A stretch of DNA of 64,000 bases from Ascaphus truei (Eukaryota > Chordata > Amphibia > Anura > Ascaphidae). The notes beneath the pieces are model-generated. The model saw only the letters and a list, made by a program, of their open reading frames with translations, did no database searches and was not told the DNA's origin. Made by a program: the position numbers and the translations under genes. The DNA lies in contig CM071568.1 of NCBI GenBank assembly GCA_036426205.1, forward strand, positions 53,183,146 to 53,247,145, in the 5' to 3' direction. This document shows positions 36,880 through 48,570 of the stretch, in pieces (position 1 is the first letter of the stretch; every line of letters starts with the position of its first letter).

Positions 36880-37090
36880 AGTCAGAACATCCGATAGCAG
36901 ATAGAATAGTATATTTTGCAAATAATTTCTTCAATACTCATTTGAATGTCATTACCCACAATCCCTTTCTGCAGTGGAAGCATTGTATAGCGAAAGGCAG
37001 GTTTGTGGACCTGTCTGGGAAATGTGAATGTGCTCATAAAGTTTTTTTTGTATTATTTCTTTAATTGGATTCAAATGCACAAGTAAATGT
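36880..37090. repeat. Short interspersed repeat, copy 2
   Basis: Same orientation match to 470-690 (attacccacaatccctttct, gcagtggaag, aaaggcaggtttg, gacctgtctggga, atgtgaatgtgctcataa). It accounts for the 81-codon open frame starting at 36819. Confidence 0.5.
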
Positions 37091-38095
37091 GGGTACATTT
37101 GCATTAACTAGATATACACAAATTAGATAAAGGTTTTAACCTGTGGTTACACCAATAATATTGCAATATAAATATGAACCCTTTGAATGCTGCATGACAT
37201 AACAGTTATGTGTTGTACATAACATAACAGTTACGTTGTAGGAGTGGGCTGTGGACGTGCTTTAGCAGCATCTCCCAAAATATTGAAAGGTTATAGAGGG
37301 ATGCTTCATTTTGAAACTTAAAAGGGGAGTTCCATGTGAAATCCAAGAAATCCATGGTGCCTGTTTCTCCTATGGTTTATAAGTCTCTATAGGGGTGGCA
37401 CTAACATTGGGGAAGTTTCTGATGTCCCAGGGTAGTTTAGAGAGAGTTATCCTCACCTGGACCTGGAATTGAGTGGTTCTCCTTTTTTTTAATCTTGAGT
37501 GAACTTTGCTCCCAATTAAATGCCATGTGTTTTCTGGGGTATGGTATTTCCCCCCATGGACATTTAATGTGACTGCTGCTGGGGGGTGAGCCTATGGGAA
37601 AGTCCTGCAAAGTTTTATAACTTTGGAGATCAATAAATATCTAAGAAATAAGAGCTTGGCTAATTAATAAAATATTATATTTTACAACATGTTTATACAG
37701 TATTGAGATAGTTTTAGAGAAAAGGTTTCTCTGCCAGTGCTCAAAGTTCAATTTAGTGCTTCTCCGTAAATGAAAAGATAAAAGCTACATAGCATAATCT
37801 TCATTTATCTTTACTTAAATGCACCTAGGCTGAAGGGTCCAGGTCTATGAAGGCGAGTACAGGCCTGTACTAAGGTCATTGATGCTCATTATTAGGGGTA
37901 TGGGAAAAACATAAAGAAAAATGGATGTCAAGGGAACTTGTGTGAACAAGGAATCCTGACCCCTATCTAAATGGTAACTCCACCAACATCCCTTAGAGCT
38001 AGACCATCAAAGAATAAATGACAATGTCTAAAGACATAGTACTCACGACCCTTGTAAGTGTGGTCCGTCTGGTCCCGGCGTGCTCTCAGCCCAAT

Positions 38096-38518
38096 GTGTA
38101 TAGCAGAGGAAAAACTCCCAAAAGGGGGTAGAGAATGGCGGTGCACAGCGTGTCAACAGGTGCGTCATGCGTTCTGGAAGTAGGAAGTAAAACGGAAACT
38201 GGATGGCGATTTCAATAGAAAAATGTAATGAACAACATGGACATAAGAAAAAAGAAAAGTCATCTTGAGAAGGAACTCTGACGCGTTTCGTGCATCTACG
38301 CACTTTGACAAAGTGCAGTAGATGCACGAAACGCATCAGAGTTCCTTCTCAAGATGACTTTTTTTTTTATTGATCTCATGTTGTCATTAAATGTTTCTAT
38401 TGAAATCGCCATCCAGTTTCCGTTTTACTTCCTGCTTCCAGAACGCATGAGGCACCTGTTGACACGCTGTGCACCGCCATTCTCTACCCCCTTTAGGGAG
38501 TTTTTCCTATGTTTATAC
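38096..38518. repeat. Inverted repeat with about 200-bp arms and hammerhead-like centre
   Basis: The left arm (38096 to about 38303) is the diverged reverse complement of the right arm (about 38310-38518): ctaccccctt..., gcacagcgtgtcaacaggtg, cgttctggaag, gaaactggatggcgatttca, gtcatcttgagaaggaactc all have partners. At the centre both arms carry GTGC - GTAGAT - GCAC followed by GAAACGC.TC. The two + and - open frames here (LLPERMxHLLTRCAPPFSTP) are the same sequence read from each arm. Confidence 0.88.
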
Positions 38519-39731
38519 AGTACCATGCTGTTTTTTTTTTTTATCTTTGGATGTGTTTGACACTGTTTTTAGTGCTTCTACACTGCTGAAGTATCTCTAC
38601 AAATAATATGCTTAGATATTTTGGTAGCTTTAAGTGTGATTAACATATTGAATATAGATTGCGTAAGCGTGACATTGAATTGTGATTTATGCATGTTCAT
38701 ATTCACTTTATTCATGTTTAATGCATTTTTAGAATATAGGCTCAAATTTCTGTAATGTGAAAAAATATTAATCATGGGTAGAGGTTCTGCTGTAAAAAAA
38801 AAAATTCCCTGGGTTTATAGTAGAAATATTAGCATTCTTGTGGCTAAACATTGCCAGCACTAAAAGAATGTATTCAGCAGTTGGGTTCAAATACCCTCAG
38901 CACTCAAAGGGTTAACCATGTTCAACAATTCATTACAGCTGTAATCTAATACAACATCAATTTTGCAGTGTGATTTCCAAGTTTGTAAAAGAAGGAGATG
39001 TTTCATACATAGTAACCTTTTTCACAAAGCACCAATCCACAGGTATCCTTTGAATATTTATCCCTGGTGTGAATATGCTATATGGAAAAAAAACATGCTT
39101 TCAGTTTTAGGGTAACAAAGAAGAAAATGTGGGTGTCCTTATAGTGTCCTATAATATGTGTGTGTCTATATATGTTACATTTATATAGTGCCAACCATGC
39201 ACACAGCATTTCACAGACATACTATATGAAACATAATACAGTAATATACAATACAAAATAGGTAAAAGAGTATCATACAAAAGAAAATGTTTGGAGAAAG
39301 ACGTCCCTATTTTATAGTCTGTGGAGATGAGAAGCTGGTGGCACACACATTCAGTGCTTATTTGCATGTAACTACCAAGATTCCTAACAACCACAGTATA
39401 TGACATGAGACAATGGGGGTGAATGAAGCAGGTTTGGGGGCGTGTGCAAGAATGCAAACACACTCATATACCATATATTTAATCTTTGTTTTATAATCTA
39501 AGCGGCATGCAGGGACGATTACATAGACCAGTGGTGCTCAACTCCAGACCTCTTGTCCCTGCAGCGCGCGCCATAGCGGGCACTGCAGCAGGCAGAGGGG
39601 ACCTAGCCTTTGATGGTATATGCAGTGTGTGGGCTTCAAGAGTGATCCAGCAAAGAGACGGAAAATGGAGACGCAACTTGTAATTAAAGATCACTAACTC
39701 CGCCCCCTTTCTCTACTCGTCGCTTTAGAAA

Positions 39732-40146
39732 AAGAACTCCTCCAAACTGCTCCGGGCTCAGATTTCCTACCAGGACTTAAGCCAACCCCTAACCAGATAA
39801 CCAGATATCCCTCTTTGAAACACAGTATATTATATTCTGTTTCTGTATTTCTGCCATACATAATGAAGGACCCTGAGAGGTTCGAAAGCTTGTAACATTC
39901 AATTATTTGTTGGTCCAATAAAAGGTATCATAACACCTACAGTAATCCCTCTCCCTCCTTTGTTACTACTTTGCAGTAATATACCAAGTTGGACACTCAG
40001 AGAAGTACCACAGTTCTCCTTATATGTGGGAATGGGCCAATAGAAGAGCTGAGAACGCTCAAAAACATACTTGTGTCTTCATACAAAGAACTTCTCCAAA
40101 CTGCTTCAGGCTCAGATTTCCTGCCAGGACTTAAGCCAACCCCTAG
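39732..40146. repeat. 60-bp direct repeats 354 bp apart
   Basis: 'aactgctccgggctcagatt' with 'aggacttaagccaaccccta' at 39732-39791 recurs as 'aactgcttcaggctcagatt' with the same follow-on at 40086-40146. Between them lies 'gaggttcgaaagcttgtaac' and 'ggtccaataaaaggtatcat' (39876-39931), resembling the 3' end text of retroelements. The arrangement resembles pseudo-LTRs of Penelope-like elements, but no coding part is present. Confidence 0.6.
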
Positions 40147-40442
40147 CATCTGGTATGCATTAAAGCCTCACTTAGGATTCAGTTCCCTTTGTAACATATG
40201 AATTCAAAATCCTACAATATATTCTCACGCAATTGTCTTGATATAAGTTCACATTCATATAATAAATGGATTTCTAACAGCCCCTCTGAATTATATTAAA
40301 ACCCTATACCAAACATCCATCATTTGTATCACATTCAAAACTTATAAAGACAATTGTTGAAAAATAGTTTGAAAGAAAAGAATCCTTACTTGGTAAGTTT
40401 AATTGTATTCTTACCACTTATTCCAATATTTGTTCCCCTTTA

Positions 40443-41900
40443 GTTACTTTTTTTTTTTATCTACGTATACATTCTTTTCGTAATATATAATAAAAATAAT
40501 TGAAAAACAATACATAATAAAGCTACACAGAGTATAATAATAAAAGGATGTATGAAAAAATTACCCAAAGTTGATTGCACAGAAGTTTTTGACAACATAG
40601 TAATAGATTTGTTAAACTTTCCCCACCAAGAGGATCCTGCCATTACTGACCATTCATGATCTATTTCTTTCAATTGACCTTGTTCGTGTGGAAAAATAAT
40701 TTCTGCTTCCTTTAACTGTTTCTGTAACATTTGAAGCAAACATTGGAAGCAAACCTTCATCTTTCTTAATTTCATCAGTCCATTTCTCCCAAGGTAACTC
40801 ATTTATCTGGGATATATTCAATTGAAATGCAACTACATTTACATCTCGAGAGAGAATCTGTGATGTATTGATCTAAATTCCATGTAAATATATTCCTATT
40901 GGATTTTCCTCAATACAATACAATCCCTTTAATAAAATCTCAGAATGTGTACACACATAGGAAAGAAAACTTTCACTATTTCCTTATGTCATTACCTGTA
41001 CACATACCTTGCCTTTCTCTACAGGAGTAACAAGATCGTGAAATAGTTTATCTTCTGTTCGCATTGAAACAGTAAAACAATGATTATGGAAACATGAAAG
41101 ATAAATAATCTTAGCTTGGTGTGGTAAACAAATTATTTTAGAATTAAAATGTAAACAAGCAGATACATCTGATTGCTCAAGCTTTCCTGTAGTTGTGTCA
41201 AAAACAAAATCAGGGTACTGGAGATTATAATGTAATAATTGAGTATTGCTAACAGGTATTCCCAATACTGTTATAGGTAGTAATGCTCGTTCTTTCCCTA
41301 CATCTGGTATTAAAGAATTACATGTACATATGCCATTTTAACATCCCAGCCACTTATTCACCCATACATCTGTGTGATTTAGAGCAAATACATACCCTTC
41401 TGCAAACTTTATTTGAGTCCTAGTGGTATAACCCCACCTTGCAAAGCATGTGCCATTACTTTAAAATCAGTGGAATATTCAATCTGTACCTCCAAGCAAG
41501 TTCTAGCTATTTCAGTTTTTTCTTCACCATTTATAAGAGTTAAAGTTGCTTTTTGGAGATGCATAACAGAAGGTCCTATTACTGAGACAGATTTTATAAT
41601 CATGCGTTCCAAAACTTGATTCAGACCACTCTGAACATGTATTCATTTTCCTTCCATTAACCCTGCGGTTTCTAGATCAGATTTTAAAGAATGTATGTTC
41701 ATACTGTTGGCTAAGCTTCCTAAAGTACCCACTCCTCCTAGGACTCCATCTATTAAACATCTTTTATTTCTACTAGTAGTACTAATGTTTTCTCCAAACC
41801 ATTGTTTAATACCCTTTTCCATATTACTAATAGTCCCATTGTTCTTATTTCCTAATGAAATAAAAAAAATGTTCAGTGCCATAAGTAATGGCAATAACAG
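40443..41900 (-). pseudogene. Endogenous retroviral envelope-like remnant
   Basis: Four minus-strand open frames in order (41894-41643, 41612-41409, 41265-40984, 40802-40461) appear to be pieces of one former protein separated by stops or shifts. The first carries a dibasic cleavage-like motif (RNKR) followed by a Gly/Leu-rich hydrophobic stretch, as in the surface/transmembrane boundary of class I envelope proteins. The third is Cys-rich. The last has a WW-containing stretch, then a hydrophobic span of about 25 residues near its C-terminus that would be a membrane anchor. No gag, pol or LTR was recognised next to it. The identification is by layout and recalled resemblance to envelope-like proteins in fish and amphibian genomes. 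It could instead be another membrane protein remnant. It is broken and not functional as it stands. Confidence 0.45.
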
Positions 41901-42280
41901 TGCTCACTGTCAGGATTGACCAGATATAGATCAGAAAGTAACGTCTGGTGTTGAATTGTTTTTTTTATCATCGCGTAGCTCGTGTTGATTCTTCTTGCAC
42001 CCGATTCTCCAATTCCCTCTACATAGCAGTCAGAACTTCTAACTCTGAAAACTCAGAGCTTGAGCCCCCCAGTTGTTGAGCAGGGAAAAGGTGATAGGGG
42101 TGCTGATATAGGTCCACTTCCAGGTGCTGGAGACAACTTCAGATCAAATGTAAATGAATGGGACTACAAAATGCTTTGTACCATATTGAATAAATGTCAT
42201 TTAGAGACATGTTGAAGCATCATTATCGACAAAAACACATCTGAAACGCAGATACAGTTCACTCACGTTTTCACTTTGCA

Positions 42281-42585
42281 GTACATTGCACTGCACATTA
42301 CATTGCACATTACATTGTACTGCACTACACTACACATTACATTGCACTGCACTGCACATTACATTCAATAGCCCTGCACATTACATTGCACTGTACTACA
42401 CATTACATTTTACATTGCACTGCATATTACATTAAATTGCACTACACATTACATTACATTACATTGCACTGCACATTACATTAAATTGCACTACACATTA
42501 CATTGCACTGCACATTACATTACACATTAAATTACATTGCACGTTACATTGCACTAAACATTATATTGCACTGCACATTACATGA
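42281..42585. repeat. CATTACATTG(CACTG) satellite
   Basis: Irregular tandem repeat of 'cattacattgcactgcacat'-type units of 10-20 bp. The same repeat resumes at 43731-43775, on the far side of an unrelated 1.1-kb block. Confidence 0.95.
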
Positions 42586-42743
42586 CCTTGGAGCCTGCGA
42601 GGAAGCTCCCTTCCCTCCCCCAGCCCACATATAAATAAATACACAACAAAGGGTCTGGAGGTACAAAGGCCACGGCTTTATTTTCACAAATACACCCTGG
42701 TAAGTGCCAACCCTGCCAGCGTGCTCTCCCCCAGGTAAAGGCC

Positions 42744-42974
42744 GATGGCACACCAACCAAGGCCCGCACACCCACCAAGCCGGGCGCCCGATGGCACCCC
42801 AACCACGGCCCGCACACCCACCAAGCCGGGCGTCCGATGGCACACCAACCAAGGCCCGCACACCCACCAAGCCGGGCGCCCGATGGCACACCAACCAAGG
42901 CCCGCACACCCACCAAGCCGGGCGCCGATGGCACACCACCACGGCCCACACACCCACCACCAAGCTGGGCACCC
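42744..42974. repeat. 46-bp GC-rich minisatellite
   Basis: Five tandem units start at 42744, 42790, 42836, 42882 and 42927, with lengths 46, 46, 46, 45 and 48, each beginning gatggcac and containing ggcccgcacacccaccaagc. A sixth partial unit starts at 42975. Units 1 and 3 are identical. The Trp/Gly/Val frames on - and the Thr/Pro/His frames on + are repeat translations. Confidence 0.96.
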
Positions 42975-43186
42975 GATGGCCCGGCCGTTAAGCGATACTG
43001 GGCCCAGAAAATCATGCACAAATGAGCCCTGCCCACTCGCTAACCCCAGCCACCACAAGGCTTGAGGGTTTATCTGCACCATAGAACCCCCGCTGGCAAG
43101 GTTAACGAACACCTACCCCCCCCCCCCCAACAGCCGCCGTGACGTAGGCAACACATGCCATGCAGTGCCCACCTCAAACATGGCAG

Positions 43187-43415
43187 TCATAGTTACATCG
43201 TAGATGAGATTGAAAAGTCCAACCCATCAAGTCCAACCCACGCCAAATCCAGACAGATACTCCATCCTGTATCCTCACCTACAGTATTTTTGATCCAGAG
43301 GAAGGCTAACAAAAACCCCAGCGATAAAACACAAGGGGAAAAATAAATTCCTTCCTGACTCCAAGAATTGGCAATCGGATTACTCCCTGGATCAACATTC
43401 TTCCCATGTATACTT
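43187..43415 (-). mobile_element. CR1-like LINE 3' end fragment
   Basis: The minus strand carries 'gtatacatgggaagaatgtt', 'gatccagggagtaatccgat' and 'ggagtcaggaaggaattta' and ends in the family terminus 'atctacgatgtaact' at about 43187-43205. It matches 28958-29220 in the same orientation. Confidence 0.8.
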
Positions 43416-44733
43416 ATTTCTGAAAAGAAGAAAATACAACATAATGTACAATATGTACAATACGATTGTCATGGTATTACCCAAACAAAGGGACGGGTGG
43501 GCGGGAACTTCTTTTCAGGGACCAGACTGCCCTCCCCTGCGCTCCTTTGAATCCCCTTAGCTCCGCCCCCCGTGACACTGGGGAAGGGGAGGGGAAACAG
43601 CATGCAATCCAGCCAAGCTGGAGGGGAGAGGAAGAAGCATGTGAACTTGCACCAAAGGTGAGGGGGAGGGAAGAGAGGGGAGCCTAGTCCCTGCAGTCAT
43701 GTGCCCCATCGCTGAGGGGCTCCAGGCAGCTTTACATTGCACTGCACATTACATTGCACTGCACATTACATTGTAGTATAGCTGGATACAAGCGTGGGGA
43801 AATAGTGAGTGGCCGGGGAGCTCATCTTTGCTTCTATTATATCCTCATATAAAGCATTTTTACATTCCCTGCTTTGCCTTGTTGAAAGATTATTAGAAAA
43901 AAAAAAAAAAGAACTCTGAAACCATACTGTATAGAACAAAACAATAAGGCCGGAGCTGAACAAAATATAACCACACCATAAGGAGCTCAAGGTCGATGCT
44001 GAGAGGTACAAACCAAAAACATTTTGGTGGTGCTGTAACCCAAAAAACCCAAAATAAAAACAGGGAGAAAGAAACAAGAATACATGAACATACCGTATAA
44101 TGGGTTCCCCTTTTCCTAAAAAGGAAGAGGGATGAAGCCTATAGAGTTAATAAACAGCACTCAAACGTACCTTCTACCCCAAAAACAATCGCACAAGGAT
44201 ATTGGAGTAAGATACAGGTTGAAATATAAAAAAAAATCTAATTTATTGAACACACACACTATAAAATCCATATAGTCGTTAAAAAACCCATGGTACTGGC
44301 CAGTTCCTAAGTTAATACTGTACATGTATAACCTCTAGATAATATCCAATAACCTACATGGATCAGAATACAAATCCTTAGTCAAAGGTCAGAAAGCTCA
44401 AAATACATGATGTAATTGTACAGTATGACTACCTTCAATGTTATATCAATGTGTCTTCAATGTATCCAACGATCAAACACTGTTCCATTGTGCACTTTGA
44501 GGGTTAGGGGGAAAGAAAACACTTGATTGACAAATATCCCCCATCCAGAGGCCCCTAAGAAATGTAGCTTTGTAATGAATTTCCAAAACATAAAACCAGA
44601 CACTTCTATGCTATTATCACAATTACTGTAGATTTGTTTGAGGAGGCTAATTAGGCTGATAGAACCTTTCTAAACTGTTGTTTTCTGGCCAGCTACTGGG
44701 CCTTATATTCTCGTGATGTACTGTATGTACAGA

Positions 44734-44904
44734 TGTAGCAGACGTTATTGCACTCGTTATGGAGCGCTAAGGCACTAATTGGCATGTTACAGTTCGCAAA
44801 TTGCACGATTTGGTAACTCGTGACTTCATTTAATTGTATCGCAAAAATTTGTGACTGGGGTAACACGAAATCGCACTATAATGGGAGAAATAACGTCTGT
44901 AGCA
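44734..44904. mobile_element. MITE-like inverted-repeat element
   Basis: The left end tgtagcagacgttattgca faces the right end 'aaataacgtctgtagca' as an imperfect inverted repeat. A second member of the family is at 57108-57242. It is non-coding. Confidence 0.55.
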
Positions 44905-45727
44905 TGTTGCTTCTTCCCATTTTAAGAACATTCAAAGTACATATAAGAAGGCACACCTGTGGGCATCTCCTACAAAGCACTTAGATTGTAAGTTCTTCTG
45001 ACCATGGACTTCTATTCCTAATTTTTACGTTTATGTTAGACCCAACAAAATAATATGAGGCATATAGGGAATAAGCGCTTCAATTATTACATACCTACTG
45101 TATTGCATTTCCATTTAACTAAAGCCCTAATTTTTTAGACTAGGTAAGCTACATACATGTCCAAGCAGTGCAGTCTGTCTTTGCATTGATTCTTTCAAAT
45201 ATATACAGTACTTGCCAACTTAACTCACTAGGCTTTCAATCATTTTAAATCCACATGAAATGCCTGTCAAGTTCAAAGCATTTTTACGTTTTCTGAATTA
45301 GGCAAGATATATTTTCTCTCTTGTTTTAAAGCAGCGTAGGGATTAGCCTGCATCATTAAATCGCTTTCCCGATCTATTAATAATTCTTGTTTATTTATTT
45401 TTTTAAATTACATATAAAATAAGAGATTGAATTCCTCGCAAAACTGTTCCAAGCCCCAGGTCTAGGGAGCAGTTATTAACATTTCCATCACGGCTTTATT
45501 GTGCTACATTGAATTCAGAGTTGATTGGAGAGGCAATGAAAATGTTGCTGATTCTACGAATACCAAGGAGTTTCAGGAGCCAAATATAGACCAAGAAGCA
45601 TAGAAATGTTGCCTAGATCTTTTTATCTTCCAGTTACATCTTCCTTGCTAACAAACTATGCATGCATTGATAGATCTTTCTTTCTATGCCTGTCAAATTA
45701 TGCCAATCTTCTTGAATTCTTTCTCAG

Positions 45728-45840
45728 CATATAATGATTGTTCAGCGCCAGTTATCTGTGATAATGGGGGAACTGGATGAATTTCGTCTCGCTTTGAAAC
45801 AGTATGTGGAATCGGTTTCAGCTCAGACAGGATGCCTGCA
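45728..45840 (+). CDS. NECAB1: NECAB1 exon, start of ABM-like domain
   Basis: The exon is 113 bp, phase 0 in, ending two bases into a codon; cttctttctcag acceptor and GTAAGT donor. It encodes HIMIVQRQLSVIMGELDEF, then RLALKQYVESVSAQTGCL. This is the first strand and helix of the C-terminal antibiotic-biosynthesis-monooxygenase-like (ABM) domain, present in NECAB proteins as a fold without known catalysis. An AGGCT...AGCCT inverted-repeat element sits only 19 bp beyond the donor. Confidence 0.93.
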
Positions 45841-45859
45841 GTAAGTATTTTGAACAATA

Positions 45860-46200
45860 AGGCTGCACTTATAGTACTGGCTATGCGACCGGCTACGTGA
45901 CTGCTGACGTCAGACATCGCCGTAGTTATTGAGATTCCTGCACTCTGGTGTGGCAGACCAAGGGAGGGTGACAGGGGGCGTGGCGGAGGCGTGGCCATGA
46001 GAGGTTCGCCCTCATTGGCTGAACCGCACACGTGCCGCTGACGTCACGCCGCCGCAAATGTAGAATTCCCTTCACTTCGGAGACTTTGTCGCTGCGAATC
46101 GCCATCACAGTCATGCCCACTATGGGCCCCCACGACAGACTTCATGTACTTGCGACGGCACGCAGCGCCGCCGCCATAGCCAGTACTATAAGCAAAGCCT
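45860..46200. mobile_element. 341-bp AGGCT...AGCCT inverted-repeat element
   Basis: The left end 'cttatagtactggctatg' (45868-45885) matches exactly, as reverse complement, the right end 'catagccagtactataag' (about 46175-46192), with a few mismatches in the outermost bases. The interior is CpG-rich with short hairpins and no coding capacity. It is the same size and end type as the element at 50114-50450. Confidence 0.78.
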
Positions 46201-47077
46201 AATGGTGCGTCTCTTGCTACAGAACTGTGTTCTTAGTATTATGGATGTGATCTTGCAATCAGTGGACATGCACTTTAATTATCAACTAAATGAAAACAGA
46301 GGACTTAGGCATAGATTAACTAAGCCATGTTACGGAAACCAGTGACAGACATTATTTTGCCTAAGGTCACGCCTTATTCATTAAGGTTGCAAAAACAACG
46401 GCCATAATTGAGCTCATTAGCATAGAATGGCAAGTTTTTCCGAGATAACGCTGTGTTCTCTTCTAGTGACGTTATTTCAATCTTGGCTATAGGGGGAGGG
46501 GGTTGGAGACAGAGAGCCCAATTACTTTTATACTGTACCTCCAAGTAGGTTAACGTAGACGTCACATGGGGAGGTACCTGTGAACCCACCTGAGATACCT
46601 GGGAAATATGAGAGTTCAAATGATTTGAATATACTTTTTACATATTTAAATGAGCATATTTCCCAATTTTGCCGTTAAACATGTGTGGAGGGAGTGTGCC
46701 TTTAATAACGGCATTTGCATAAGAAAATGAGTTTGAGGTATATGCAGCATACAAAGCAAGACCTGGAAACGTGCAAGGAGAATTCGGGAAAATAATTACC
46801 CGTGTTTAAATGTATGCCACAGAGAAAGAGAGGAGATGAGAATGAAAATATTTTACAATAAAAAAAAAATCTTTAAATGTACACTTCACAATGTATTACT
46901 AGCGCCCTCTGCTGGTTTATTTATGGTTGATCATTTACACTTGAAAAGCACATACAATATATACTGTACTTTATAGCATAATTTTCACATTATCAGTGGT
47001 GACTACTTAATTTAGAAAAAAATAACAAACAAGATGCACTAATATTGCAATATCATATTAATAAATTTATTTTTAAT

Positions 47078-47112
47078 GTAGCTGTTTTGGTTCAAAAAGG
47101 ACCTTCATCAAG
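47078..47112 (-). ncRNA. Hammerhead-like motif remnant
   Basis: The minus strand reads TTGATGAAGGTCC, a T-rich loop, then GAACCAAAACAGCTAC. It keeps UGAUGA and a possible GGTCC/GGACC-like stem II, but GAAA is mutated to AAAA. It is followed by AATAAAT-type AT-rich text. Confidence 0.3.
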
Positions 47113-47530
47113 ATGTTACCATGGATTCTCTGTGACAAATTTGGTAATTCAGACATGTAATTTTTGCCATTTTATTTAGGAGTTAAAAAAAGGTTATTAT
47201 ATGTTATAGTGTAATGTTGTAAATTACATAATGCAAAAAAACTGTTTTTAAAAAATATATAAATCCTACCACATCAAAAATGTATTTGTAAACATAGCTT
47301 GTGTGCCACAAAGTCACCACACATTTACAAGGTGTTCCACAAAGTCAAAGTACATTTTTAAAGGGTTCATCATTTCTACAAAGGTTGAAAACACTTCTCT
47401 AGACCCCCCCCCCCCTCTGCAAATACAATTTACAGTGTATTGTCCCCCAATGTAAATGGCTCAATTCATATTTAGATTTGTTGTTTTTTTTTATTATATA
47501 TAATTGCATAATTGTCCTTGTTTTATATAG

Positions 47531-47608
47531 TGTTGCCGTACAGAAGCTTTCGAATGAATCTCGGTTCATAGTTTATGAGTTTTGGGAAACCACTAACATT
47601 TGGAAGAA
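47531..47608 (+). CDS. NECAB1: NECAB1 exon, ABM-like domain
   Basis: The exon is 78 bp with a ttttatatag acceptor and a GTAAGT donor. It completes a His codon, then encodes VAVQKLSNESRFIVYEFW and ETTNIWK, ending two bases into an Asn codon. The aromatic-rich YEFWE segment is the central strand of the ABM-like fold. Phases match both neighbours. Confidence 0.94.
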
Positions 47609-48570
47609 GTAAGTAAATACACAACTATTGAACTTTATACTGTTTGCAGTTACTGCCTACAAACAAGTTTGTTATTTTACAAATGGATAAATCTATGACT
47701 TTGACCCATATTTATCAACAAAATAAAAATACGCACATTGGCATAATAAGCATTGTACAATCTGCTATCTGTATTGCTAATGCTACTATTTAAAAGCTGA
47801 TATCAATCTGTTCAAAGAAATAGCAGTGAATCTGGGGAAGATAAAACGGTATCCTTGTACAATGTATATATATAAAAAGAATAAGAAATACCCATTTTAT
47901 TTGCTATTTCCTTCATTTGTAAGGTTCTGCCATAACATGTTCATATAAATAGTTCCCCCTGTAATAATCTTAGGCAGTGCATAAAATGCTGTGAACATAT
48001 CATTCATTACAGGTAAACCAAAACATATACATCATTCTGAAATAAATATAGCAGTTATATATTAGCAATTGATGTACCGTTCATATAAGAGGTTTATTTG
48101 CTGCCAAATTTTTTTTATCGCCACATCTATAATATTATTGCCAACCTATCTCTAGTTCCTACATAACCTATCTCCATGTAACCATTAGATTCTAATTCAA
48201 TTTTAAGTGATCCACATGTTCAAAAGGGGGGGAGGGGGGCAGTTCAGGGTGCTCAAGTAACCGGATGAAAGTGAGGCAAATATTCAAAATATAAATAAAA
48301 TTAGATGAACAGAGTACTCCGCAGAGAAGTGGGTGACAGCATTCACAAATATATTCCCAGGTTAGTAAGAAGTCTTGAAAATCTTCAATATATAAGACAA
48401 ATATTCCCTGAAGGACAAGGTGAGTGGACAAAACCCATTAGGACCTCATTGGGAGTGTCTATAGAATAACTTCAGAAAGGTAAAGTACTCACAATATCTT
48501 CTTGAATTGATAATCCTCACCCACTCCAGGAGTCTCTGATGGAGTGTGACAGCAGCTGGTAGTAAGATCC

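Larger units (their letters stand above)
35718..45727 (+). other. NECAB1: NECAB1 intron, 10.0 kb
   Basis: Bounded by GTAAGT and cttctttctcag. Repeats inside are listed separately. 35718-36870, 37100-38090 and 38530-39720 show no gene; 39514-39680 resembles the start of a dispersed GC-rich element. 43420-44730 and 44910-45727 show nothing recognisable beyond GC-rich text at 43550-43700. Confidence 0.85.
45841..47530 (+). other. NECAB1: NECAB1 intron, 1.7 kb
   Basis: Contains the short inverted-repeat element at 45860-46200, a decayed AT-rich element near 46310-46680 sharing 'ttaac/cattaa' words with the 1.6-kb and 4.4-kb regions, and a hammerhead-like motif at 47078-47112. Otherwise nothing is recognisable. 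Confidence 0.85.

Noticed and set aside
36819..37064. 81-codon + frame
   Set aside because: Same dispersed repeat as at 470-690; chance open frame.
42544..43112. Gly/Trp/Val-rich minus-strand frames of 140-150 codons
   Set aside because: They read the 46-bp minisatellite in three frames.
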